From: Geosiphon pyriformis
Lineage: Eukaryota > Glomeromycota > Glomeromycetes > Archaeosporales > Geosiphonaceae
DNA length: 11,099 nucleotides
Reading direction: 5' to 3'
Assembly (NCBI GenBank): GCA_016748015.1
Contig: JAAOMT010000630.1
Coordinates: 328,918-340,016, forward strand
This document shows positions 1-9,237 of this stretch, piece after piece (positions within the stretch are counted from its first letter, which is position 1; each line of letters starts with the position of its first letter). The translations under genes were made by a program, and so were the position numbers. Under the pieces are notes generated by a model. The model saw only the letters and a list, made by a program, of their open reading frames with translations, made no database searches and was not told the DNA's origin.

Positions 1-528
1 TCTTAGTTCTAGGAATCCAAACCCTATCACGATGCCTAACGACGAAGCCCCCGATCAGCTCAGCTCAGCGATTTTCAATTTCGCCAATTTACCGTTATTG
101 AAAAACCTCAAGGCTTCATCGTACCATTCCCTAAGTACGAAACCTTTCGTCTAGCCATATAAAAATCATTGTCAACGTCCTTATCCTTGTATCTAGGCAT
201 CAAATTCCTTTAATGCCAAAGAATAACTGACTCATTACGGAAAGCTCCCACCACAGGCCTCCACACATTTTATGTTTCGCTTGCCACCTCAACCCTATCA
301 TCAGCATCAAACTCACATATAAACGAATGATCAGAATCTTCAAACAATCTGCACCTTAGGCACTTCACACTTGGGTACGACTTATCGTATGTCTTCTTTC
401 TAACAGCTACCGGGAGAGTCCTGTGTAGAGCTTTCATCCATGTAAGTTCTTAAGCCAGCAGTCTTCAAACCTGTAATTCCGTTGGCCGTGTTGCCATCCG
501 TGTGGCCAAAATATTTGGTTATAAAGTA
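1..528 (-). pseudogene. Decayed retroelement-type ORF relic with CCHC zinc finger
   Basis: No intact gene is present, but the minus strand reads as a degraded protein. The best frame runs from 449 down to an in-frame TAA at 270-272 (59 codons). It contains KCLRC and DHSFIC, spaced as Cys-x2-Cys-x7-His-x3-Cys, which resembles the zinc-binding segment found downstream of reverse transcriptase domains. The same frame continues past this stop (GAFRNESVILWH), meets a second TAA at 210-212, and goes on through MPRYKDKDVDNDFYMARRK. A frameshift near 135-150 then moves the reading to VLREWYDEALRFFNNGKLAK. Another shift falls at the tandem CAGCT units around 55-70, after which SLGIVIGFGFLELR reaches the window edge. 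Base composition is clearly less AT-rich than all later spacer, which fits an inserted element. I infer a dead C-terminal piece of a LINE-like or other retroelement protein. The exact element class is not established. Confidence 0.55.
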
Positions 529-2379
529 AATCAATTGATTTTTAAGGATTTATATAAAGTATTATTTAATATGTATATTTTTTTTAGCATATTTTTAGGC
601 TGTACTTATAACATTCAAATAAATATAATGTTTTTAAAATATTAATATTAATAATAATTATAAATTCAGTTATAATTATTAATTAAAATAAAAATACAAC
701 AATACAATATATAATTATAATTAAGTAATGTACTATTTGTTTTAATATACAATTAAATTTAAATTAAGACAACTATTTATTTGATATTTTGAAAGTCTTA
801 TTATTTATACATAATTGGAAATCAATAAGATTTACTTTTTTTTAATAACATAACATTAATAGAAAAAATACCAACATGCATAATTTTAAAAAATTATGAT
901 TATAATTCTTTATATTTGAGAATGTTTTAATGAATGTTTATAAATGTGTTTTTTTATTTAAATAATTTTTTATTTACATGTTTTTTTTTTTAAATAATGT
1001 AATTTGTAAAAATACATGTTTTCTAGAATTTTGGTAACAATTATTTGGTAAATTATTTTTGAATTCTTTGTAATAATCTTTGGAAATACATAAATTATTT
1101 TTTTAACATTTGTGTTTTTTTGTTGACACTATTTTTTTAAGTGATATAAAAATTGCTGGTAAAAAAAAAACAAAAAAAATAATGGTATCAAATGTCTTAC
1201 TAAAAGGTTTTATATTATAAAAAAAATTAATATTTATTTCAAATAATAAAATTTCTAAATTATAAATATAATCAGATATGGAAATCTTTTTTTTTGCAAA
1301 TTTTTTCTGTTTATAAATATTTACTTTTTACTTTTATATTTTATCTTTTATATAGTATTAATTTAAAATAATTCCACTTGATTATATTTATTTTTAGTTG
1401 GTATCTGATAAAACTAGATTAAAAATGTAATTTTCAATGAAAATAATTATATATCCTATTTCGCTAGTCGAGAAATTTAAATTAATTATATACTATTTGA
1501 TTAAAGGTCCTCTATTGTCTTGATGCTATTTTTTAATACAAAATAAAGCTGCTTTTCTATATGAATTTAAATTATTCTCATATTATTTATCGATTTCGAA
1601 AAAGATTATACTTTTATAAATAATTAGGTGATCTAAACTTTAGCCATACCTAAAAAAGTGAATAATAAAAAATTTCACTTCTTATTTTGATTTAACTTAA
1701 AATAAGCTTTGTTAATTATCAAAAATTTTCTATCATCAATCAATGGTATACCGCCCACCCGAATTAATTATTCAAAAGATGGAAAAAGTAAACAAGCTCT
1801 AATTATCTTTTTCGTAGAATAGAAATATTATTTCAAATAACTCTTAAAGATAAATTTGCTTAATTTAATCTATTTAATACTTTATAAAGTGATATGAAAT
1901 TGGTAAGAGGAAAGAGAATTATAATAGAAAATATAAAAGAAGACAATAATAAAAAACCCAAATATGGTATATTCAATAACCTTAAATATTAAATTTGGAT
2001 TTAAAATTTATTTAAACTAACAGATTTTTCTATAAAGTTTGAATTTGCCGCATCTTTCTTTACAGTTCTCATCTTTTGGATTAGCATATATTACACTAAA
2101 GATGCAAATTTTAATATAAAAATAGAATTAGCATTTTTTTTAAAAGGTATTTAATTGCACACTTTTAACTTGGACTTTCGAAATATAACAATTATACGTA
2201 TAATTTAGCTATGAAAAACCAAAGTAAAATAATAATAATAATAATAATAATCAAAAAATTTCACATAATTTTTCAAAGACATGGATGATGTTTTTTTTTT
2301 GCAATCAAATTTTTGCAAGATTAAACAATTTAACGTGATTTGACTTTATTTTAAACCTCTAAAGTTCCCATTCTGCTAG
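529..2379. other. AT-rich spacer, no gene seen
   Basis: Nothing coding is convincing on either strand. The stretch is dominated by A and T homopolymers and short T-rich or A-rich runs, densest between about 540 and 1400. A perfect 14-base palindrome (AAATCAATTGATTT, 528-541) marks the edge of the GC-richer relic to the left. A short TAA microsatellite of about eight units lies near 2228-2251. A brief GC-richer spot at 1745-1760 leads to no open frame of note. Confidence 0.6.
2228..2251. repeat. (TAA)n microsatellite
   Basis: About eight perfect trinucleotide units of TAA/ATA lie in non-coding AT-rich spacer. Length variation between isolates is likely, and no function is implied. Confidence 0.8.
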
Positions 2380-2505
2380 TTAATTGGTAGCCAGTATATT
2401 TACGATGGAAAAACCGAGATAGGACCTTGGATACAACCCAACAATTCGATATTTTCTTACCATCGTGGAAAAAAGTTAAGTCTTCAAATACTGGAGGTGA
2501 AATAG
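2380..2505 (+). other. Possible isolated exon remnant
   Basis: This short segment is less AT-rich than its surroundings. After an in-frame TAG at 2377-2379, which could also be read as a splice acceptor (CTGCTAG), it stays open for 41 codons to a TAG at 2503-2505. It contains GSQYIYDGKTEIGPWIQPNN. A weak donor-like GTGAAA sits at 2497. There is no ATG start and no family that I recognise. It could be a leftover of the same degraded gene as the Kelch-like exon at 3141, or chance. Confidence 0.2.
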
Positions 2506-3140
2506 GAACTAGTCTAATGCCTTAAAATTTCTTATTTTATTTCAATAATACTTCATGACATTGGTTAAATTCAGATACGACTATAATTAATAAATCAATA
2601 TCACAATCTCTATGCGTCGTCTTGGATATATATTTCAATAAGCATCAATAAGCATCAATAATTCAATCATATATTTTATTTGGTGTTCAACGTTATATTA
2701 ATTATTAGTATATATAAATTTATTAAGAAACCACCGAATTTGGTACAATTCAAAATAACTGATCCTTTGCTTATGTTTCTAAAATAGTCTAATGTGTGCT
2801 ATGGAAGAATAAGATATTCTAAAAACCTATTAAGAAATGGAAAAATTTATGTTATTAGAGTTTATAACGAGCTTAAATTATAATTGGTTCCTATGCAGTT
2901 TTTAATACTAATAAATTTTTATGGTCGAGTTAGATAGCGTAGGTAAAGAAATTTAATAAATATACTTGAAGTTTTCATTTCTTAAATTTTTTTTTATTAA
3001 TTAGATATTTGATGAAAATATCCCACCATTTCATAGATTTCACGGAATTTTTGCAAGTAAGCTGTTTAAAAAAACTGATTCCCTTATTTTGTGACTTTTC
3101 AGTCATTTATTTATAAAAACTTTGAAAAATCTTTTCATAG
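2506..3140. other. AT-rich spacer, no gene seen
   Basis: No supported coding sequence is present. A small direct duplication of an 11-base unit (AAGCATCAATA) occurs around 2639-2660. The right edge (CTTTTCATAG, 3131-3140) is a plausible splice acceptor for the Kelch-like exon that follows. Confidence 0.5.
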
Positions 3141-3329
3141 ATTCGAATATCATGGTTATGAAAATATTTGGTGGTGCAGTACACTATTATAATGATTTTT
3201 ACATTCTAAACACGTTAGCCTCAGTAATGATATGGTCTTTTCAATCAATGAAAGGACAAATATCCGGTGTAAGATCTGACTTAAGTGTTACTTTAGTAGA
3301 TAAATGTACTAATATCATTATTTTGCATG
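3141..3329 (+). pseudogene. Isolated Kelch-repeat-like exon (gene remnant)
   Basis: The segment is open for 63 codons and bounded by good splice signals: acceptor TTTTCATAG ending at 3140 and donor G|GTAAGT at 3330. The implied phases are 1 in and 1 out, with length divisible by three. The translation has the order expected of Kelch blades: KIFGGAVHYYNDFYILNT, then IWSF, SGVRSDLSVTLV and IIILHG. Kelch motifs usually show GG, a YND or YDL tyrosine, a W six or so residues after a turn, and an R before a hydrophobic strand; all are seen. A possible next acceptor (AACTTAG, about 3420) would restore the second Gly as HGG, but that frame closes after seven further codons, and no start, stop or other blades can be assembled. 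A short stranded fragment of a Kelch beta-propeller gene is most likely. A small unspliced ORF is the alternative. Confidence 0.45.
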
Positions 3330-4245
3330 GTAAGTAAAAAAGATTATTATTATTTGTTTTTCAATTCTAACTATACTTTCTTTTCATGAATATCTTTAAA
3401 AAGAAACACAACAACTTAGGTTTGGGAAATTTCATTATGCTCTAAAAAACTTAGAATTAACATGATCACCATTTAAATCTTTACTCACATCAAACTCCAC
3501 ATCTCAAAATGTAAAAAGGTATTCTTCTTTCATCATTAACAGTAACAAACATAACTTTAGTAATAAATTTATCAGTTGCAGATAAGAATTTGAAAAAACT
3601 AAATTTGCAAATCTTTAAATTTTTGTTTGAATTTAAATATCATTGTTTTAATATTATTCTCTATACGATTCACTTATCTTAATAATTAGTTTGAAATAAA
3701 AATATTGTGATAATTGTTATTTTATTTATTAAATATATATACATATTAATTTTTTTACTAATAATGCGATAATATGCATCATTTATATAATTATTGTGTA
3801 TCTGAAAGAATTAGATATAGATTCAAGATAAAGTTTATTTATCAATAAAAGAGATAACCTATTAAAATCTTATCTTATAATCGAAATTTAATTAAATATT
3901 ATAGATAATCGCATCCCTGATAATCAACACACAATTACAAATTTTTTCTCTTCAAAGAATAAATAAAATAATCATATTTTAAATTTTTGCTATCAGTTAT
4001 ATAATAACAAAGGTAAAAATGATAAAATTTTATTCCTTTGGTAAAATTGAAGTTGACAGTTATTTTTTTATTGACTAAATTTACTTAAATTTTTTTTTAT
4101 AAACTCTAATCCGAGTTGATTAAATTGAAATTTAAAATAATATTTTTATATATAACCTCACAATAATTTTTTTCATAAATTATAATAATAAATATTTATG
4201 AAATATCTGACATAATCTTAACTATATTTGATTTTAAAATTTCCG
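3330..4245. other. AT-rich upstream region of copy 1
   Basis: No intact gene is present. Around 3465-3585 the plus strand stays open for about 40 codons with Ser/Asn-rich content (SLLTSNSTSQNVKRYSS). It lacks splice support and may be further debris of the Kelch-like gene. The promoter and 5' UTR of copy 1 should lie in the 3' part. TATATATAA at about 4147-4155, roughly 95 bases before the ATG, is TATA-like but unremarkable in DNA this AT-rich. Confidence 0.4.
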
Positions 4246-7200
4246 ATGATAAAATATTTAAAGAATAAAACTTTGGGTAAAACTGAAAAACCAACCTATT
4301 CAAAAAATTATTCTGAAAAGAAAAATAACTTTTTTCGAACAATGAAGCAGTTTTTCTTCGCCGTTTATTTTAATCATTACCTTTTGATTATTTCAATATT
4401 TTTATCTTTTTTCATTTTAGTTATTAAGAGCTCATCAATTAATGAAACAGTATACCCAATTGATTCAAAGGGAATTTATTGGATTGACAAAATAATTTAT
4501 TTCCAGCAAGATGGAACAATTATGTTAGGGTCTCCTTATAATTTTTACAGTTTTTACGCATACTTTAAACTTACACCTAACGGCCAATTGTCTCGAAACG
4601 AAGAAAAAGATTATGGAGATAAGAGTAATATAACTAACATTAATCCTCTTAACTCTAATTATCTTTTAGTAGAATATAAAAATCAAGGCGTAATATACTC
4701 ATGGAATGGAACATTAGTTAAAAGGTTTCTGTTAAATAACTCTTTAAAATAAATCTGCTTAATTTTAAAAATAAAAATTAATATTGATAATGCATAATGC
4801 TTTATCTAGTGGTATAGAATTAGGGCACGGGTCAATAATAAGTACCCAAAATGATAAATTTCTTATTTCGAAAAATAACAATTATAATAATATAGAAATC
4901 GAGTGGACTATTTATAATATTCCGTAAGTTAGTAAATTTAATAAATTTGAAAATATTCAATATATAAATCCCAATAATCTCAACATTCAATTTATATCTA
5001 GGATTGAATCCAATCAAAATATCAAACCAATTTTTGGTCCTAAAAAGTTTGAATTAAAAGGAAATTTAACATCGCATCAACAAGCCAATTCCTCTTTTGC
5101 CACAACTGAAGGAGGCTTTGCATATGCATATATTGTTGATTCTTCCAGTACTAATTTTCCCATTATTCATCTTTTCGGTGTAAAAAAATATTCGCTATAT
5201 GTCATATTTTGGGAGCCAGAAACAACTGAATTTGGCCCTCACTTTCTACTCTATCAATGTGATGCAGATGGTTTGGCGATCGAATCATGTGATTCTCAAA
5301 TAGATGGTTTGGGTTATTATTGTCGCCTATATTATCAATTCATAAAACACCGTGAATTTACGATATCATTTCTTCAAAGTGGAGCAGTGTTAAAATATGA
5401 CACGAATTATGAATATTCTAAAATCAATACCAAGCAATTAGATTTGGGACCTTCATGGGAATATCCACTGCCTTATGGGGGAAAAATTACTGAAACCTAT
5501 CCAGATATTTCAAGATATCAAATTACTTTTAGTGACCAATTTGGAAAACAGAAGGATTCATGGAACAGTTCCAGCTTTTATTCTACTTTATGGATTATCT
5601 TACCAAACAACACTTTCTTAGCTGCTACATTAGGGAAGAACAATATTACAATATATTCCAAGAATTTACCATATTTTTTAAAAAACGGTAAGATTGAATG
5701 GTGATATTTTTATAGAGTTTCATAATTTTAATAATTTTTTATTTGAATAGACACTGGATATGAAAATCCTTTGATCGAAATTACTTACCCTCCTCGTAAT
5801 ACGATAATTCCGTTGGGGTGCCGCGAAATAAATATCACTTATTCTAATGAAATCTCATTATCCAACAACAATAACAACAATATTTATATTTATCAAATCA
5901 ACGAGACTATACCAATTCTAAGACAAACTATCTCTGGAAAGAATTGTCGTGTGGATTCGGATAAGAAAACTATCATAGTAGAAACAGTATTAGAAAGTAC
6001 ATTTAATCAACGGGATAAAGGTTATTCTATAGTCGTCGATAATAATTTTGTAAAAGATGCAAAGTATAAGGAAGCCATTAAAGGAATCCGTAGAAATATT
6101 TGGCAATTTAAAACAGGTAAATGTACATTTTTTATTTTTTTGCTTTCTAGGAAATTCATTTTAAAAATTAATTATTAATTATTCATTCATTCATTCGTTC
6201 GTTCGTTCGTTCGTTTGTTTAGAAGCACGAGAAAGCAAACATGCAGGTAAGAAGGTTTATTGCTTATTTTCTTTTAAAAATATTGAATATCGTTGTCTAA
6301 CTAAAATACATAACGTTTATTGATTTAAGCTACCCTGACTGGACTTTTGCGTCTGAATACAAATGGAACTTCGAATTTCACTAAGGTTAAAAAGGAAAAT
6401 GAGTTTTTCAGAATACTCGAAGATCAATTGGCTTTAACCATTCCAGTCGAAAGGGATCGTATCGAAATCATTAATCATAAGACTGATAAATCAGGATCAG
6501 CAGGTCACGAAATATTACAACTCAAAATATTTTCAATAAACGATAAATTGGAAAGAAATCCCATGGAAATTGCAAATGATCTCTATACAATGGTTAAAAA
6601 TAAATGGCTCAGTCCTATTAGCATTCATTCACATACAAGTTTTTTAGATGAGACTTACGGGTTCAAAGTTAAACGTGAGTTATCATAATTTAATCTTCAA
6701 TATTTGATTTTCTATTAAATTACATATCATCTAATACATGTTTACTTACACTATTTCTTTAGCCAATCTTTGGGAAGAAAATAAATTAAAGTTAATTGCG
6801 ATTGCTGTTATTGCAGTAATATTAATGGCTCTATATTTTATAGGAAGAAAGAAAAATCCCGAGGTATTTAACTTTTTTATAGTTACAATATATTAGAATT
6901 ATTGCTAGTTTGAAATTTAAAATTAAATAAATGTCTAATAACTTTTATAATTTTAGGGTAAAAATTTTATCTTTGTTTCTATTACATTGATTCTAATCGA
7001 TGTTGTAGTCGATATTATATTTGTTATAAATAATGGAAAAGATGTGAGAGATTTATATTTACCAAGGTAATCCTCAAATTTTTCAAATCTTTTGTAAATT
7101 CCTTAAAATTTAAAAAAATCTTATTAATTCTTTTATCAATCAGTATTCTTTTCCTAGTTATATCTTTTCTTTTTAATAGTGGACTAGCAGCGTACATCAT

Positions 7201-7652
7201 AATTACAGAGATTACCATAAATGATGAATATGTTTTGTGGTTACAGAAACATGCAAAACCCGCTGCGTTATTTACTCTGCTCTCTGCCGCCAATATTGAT
7301 GCCCTAAATCTCTTCTATTCGAAATACGCCAATCTTGAACTTTTCAATGCCTCAATATCCAAAAGAGTTGAATATTTAATCTTCTGGGGTAGTGGTATTA
7401 ATATTTTCATTGAAGATATTCCACAATTTATAATTCAGGTACGTTTTAACTAAATGAAATTTTCAATGCTTAATTAGATTAAATATCTTATATAATTATT
7501 TCAAACAGGTTATTTATTATCGAAATACGTTCGCATATAATATTATTCCTTTAATAAGTCTTACTATGAGCTCAATAATTTTGAGCATGAATTTAATTTC
7601 TCGAATTTATTATGTCTTTATTTGGTTCCATGTTCAAAAAAAAAACGGATAA
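4246..7652 (+). CDS. Ten-exon multi-pass membrane protein with large ectodomain (copy 1)
   Basis: Exons, by splice signals and frame: 4246-4724, 4810-4923, 5002-5687, 5751-6116, 6223-6246, 6330-6674, 6763-6863, 6957-7066, 7144-7438, 7509-7652. They total 2664 bases, 887 residues plus TAA, with all phases compatible. The ATG at 4246 is the first Met; Met33 just before the first helix is an alternative start. Predicted layout: cytosolic Lys-rich tail 1-44; signal anchor about 45-60 (YLLIISIFLSFFILVI); ectodomain about 61-675 with many N-x-S/T sites; an Ig-like beta domain about 433-548 (ITYPPRNTIIPLG at the start, IWQFKT at the end, as in SbsA/Big_5 domains); microexon residues 549-556; then helices near 680-697, 708-728, 743-763, 782-800, 818-840 and 852-880, with EDIPQ at 832-836. 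I recall this as a Rhizophagus family of unknown role; receptor-like or transport-like is inference. Intron 1 could instead use the donor at 4731. Confidence 0.8.
6180..6221 (+). repeat. ATTC/GTTC tetranucleotide tract in intron 4
   Basis: Four-base repeats (ATTC, then four GTTC units and a GTTT) fill the pyrimidine-rich stretch just before the microexon acceptor. The same tract in copy 2 (about 9586-9625, minus strand) has three GTTC units and an altered ATTC part, so it is length-variable. Confidence 0.8.
6223..6246 (+). other. 24-base microexon of copy 1
   Basis: This very short exon lies between TTTGTTTAG and GTAAGAAGG. It contributes residues 549-556 (EARESKHA) and joins the Ig-like domain to the ATLTGLLRL segment. 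Skipping it would keep the frame, because it is 24 bases in phase 1. Copy 2 has the same microexon with intact splice sites at 9558-9581 on the minus strand (EAGESIHA), which supports it being real. Confidence 0.75.
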
Positions 7653-7800
7653 ACCTCAAGAGATGAATGAAAATAAATTCAATGTAAATAGAATTCTAGC
7701 CTTAAATTTAATTCTTTTTTTTTTATTAACTTGTAATTTTTTCATGATTTTTAGAGATTTATATCTTATTAAAATTGAACAGATAAATCAAATTACTTAA
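7635..7800 (+). other. Open +1 frame after A10 run: probable lost or slipped C-terminus
   Basis: Copy 1 reads into a run of ten A (7636-7645) and stops three codons later at 7650-7652. The next frame is open right through the run to TAA at 7798-7800. From ACG at 7645 it adds 51 residues, beginning TDKPQEMNENKFNVNRI and followed by a hydrophobic stretch (LALNLILFFLLTCNFFMIF) and FRDLYLI, which is coding-like. With nine A the protein would continue to about 936 residues and gain a helix. A recent one-base expansion, a sequencing error in the homopolymer, or slippage on A10 are all possible. The ATG at 7612 in that frame is unlikely to start a separate gene. Confidence 0.5.
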
Positions 7801-9237
7801 GTCATTTAAAAGAATATTATATAAAAAAATCAAAAAAACTTTGCGATTTATAATAATTTAACTTGAAGCAAAATTACTTATTAAGACAATAATTTAGTTT
7901 CCAATTTTAAAATTCTAAAAATAAATTTAAACATATTATTACAGTTGAATTTTCAAATTAGCAAACTTATTCTTATTTCATTTAAATAATTATTTGTTTT
8001 TTATTAATAATATATATTTTAATCATCTTATTTTTAGAATTAATTATTAATTTAATAATTAATCTAATAAATAACCAAATTATTAATCTGATTTTTAACC
8101 AAGTTGTTAATCTAATCATTAATTTGGCTATTGAATTTTTTTTTAAGTCGTAAGAAATTATTTCAAAACTAAAAAATTCAATAATTTTTTTTTAATTTGC
8201 TTAATTGAATGTAGTTTAATTATTATTTATAAAAAGGCTAATTATGTTCTGTTTTAAAGCCACTGTTTAAAAATTTATAACCAGTTCAAACTATTTATAA
8301 TAATTTTTAAAAAGTCATATTTTGTGTAAAAGTCTAATTCCAAATTATTTTTAAATTAAACAATTTATGTTTTTAATTAGTGCAATAAAAAAAAAAAGTA
8401 AGAAATAAATTTTTTTTAAAGTTAATAATTAATTAATTAATTTATAATATAATAGTAAAAAGAGAATTTTTGTTTATTTTTGAAAAAAATATTTTTTTTA
8501 ATAAATTGTATTTATTTTAAATATAAAATAATATTAACTTGAATTGAAATACATTTTTTTTTTAAAAAAAAAGTTTTTTTTATATATATTTTTAAGTAGT
8601 ATTATTTTGAGCTTTAAAATTATTTATTTTTCAAATTTTTTTAAAATAAAAGTAAATTTTAGCAAACTATTAAGAATTTCAACAAAATTTTTTTAATATT
8701 GCAAAGTTTAAAATAATGTATAATTTAATTTCGAAAACTATATAATTTACATTTATAGTTATAGTAATTTAGTAAACAATAAAAAAAAACTACACTTTAT
8801 TAAAATCATTGCTTTGGTAAAATTTATATTAATAAAATCAATAAAAAAATAAAAACAATAATTTAATTATAAAATTTAATAATACTTGTAGATTATACAA
8901 ATTAAATTATTAATAAATAAAAAAAAAAACTATAAAAAATTTAAATAATTAATATTAAAAAAGATTTTTTAAAATTTTAATTATATTATTTTTAATTTAC
9001 ATAAAATATTTGTATATTTTTATGCAAATTATTGAATTTTGAAATTTTGATTTTCAAAAAAATGTAAAATATTTTGGCCATCATTTTATTATATTTTGTT
9101 AATCTATTATTTATATCAAATTTTGAATTAAATATATATTACAAAAACAAAATATTTGTAATTTTTAATAATTAAAATATGATTCAAAAATTAAAAACCC
9201 GATAAAAAATATTTAAATATTTAATTAAATTTAAAAG
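7801..9237. other. Extreme AT-rich spacer between convergent copies
   Basis: No coding sequence is seen on either strand. Long A and T runs dominate, including a T10/A10 inverted run near 8555-8575 that could fold as a hairpin. An AATAAA at 7920-7925 could serve as the poly(A) signal of copy 1, but such hexamers are common here by chance. The 3' end and poly(A) site of copy 2 should also lie in this spacer. Confidence 0.6.
8054..8127. repeat. Three imperfect 24-25 base tandem units
   Basis: Units at 8054-8078, 8079-8102 and 8103-8127 share a TTAATCT core, and the first two end in AACCAA. They are diverged, lie in non-coding AT-rich DNA, and have no evident function. Confidence 0.45.

Larger units (their letters stand above)
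4696..6540 (+). repeat. Left arm of long inverted duplication
   Basis: Bases 4696-6540 match the reverse complement of 9263-11099 along their whole length, exons and introns alike. The inner end is sharp: both copies share TCAATAAA, then diverge at 6541. The outer end is cut by the window edge, so the true arm is longer. Size differs by 8 bases because of an 18-base and a 9-base coding indel and small intron indels. Confidence 0.95.
4725..7508 (+). other. Nine spliceosomal introns of copy 1
   Basis: Introns are 4725-4809, 4924-5001, 5688-5750, 6117-6222, 6247-6329, 6675-6762, 6864-6956, 7067-7143 and 7439-7508, i.e. 63-106 bases. Donors are mostly GTAAG-like (GTAAGT, GTGAGT, GTACGT); the first is weak (GTTTCT). 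Acceptors are TAG, AAG or CAG. CTAAC-like branch sites are visible, for example in intron 5 (TCTAACTAAAA). Intron 8 uses the CAG at 7141-7143, not the later TAG at 7177-7179: both keep frame, but the earlier one adds ILFLVISFLFN, which completes a membrane helix. If intron 1 is retained, translation stops at 4750-4752 and gives a 168-residue form with only the signal anchor and the start of the ectodomain. Confidence 0.7.

Noticed and set aside
482-509. TTGGCC...GGCCAA inverted repeat as a terminal repeat of the element
   Set aside because: It is only 6 bases each side and internal to the relic, and no matching end is visible in the window.
528-541. Perfect 14-base palindrome AAATCAATTGATTT as a regulatory or insertion site
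   Set aside because: It is interesting only for lying at the relic boundary. Short A/T palindromes are expected often in this composition.
4147-4155. TATA box of copy 1
   Set aside because: The position is plausible, but TATA-like strings are everywhere in this AT-rich sequence.
4832-5017. 61-codon minus-strand open frame, with an identical twin at 10778-10963
   Set aside because: It is antisense to exon 2, intron 2 and the start of exon 3, and is identical only because the arms are nearly identical there. The translation is low-complexity I/N/F-rich.
7164-7179. TAG at 7177-7179 as the acceptor of intron 8
   Set aside because: The frame is also kept, but the CAG at 7141-7143 adds a hydrophobic stretch that completes a helix, and gives a normal 77-base intron.
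7024-7293. 89-codon minus-strand open frame
   Set aside because: It is antisense to exons 8 and 9 of copy 1 and has no recognisable features.
7612-7800. Separate small gene starting at ATG 7612
   Set aside because: Its first half overlaps exon 10 in another frame. It is better explained as the out-of-frame C-terminus after the A10 run.
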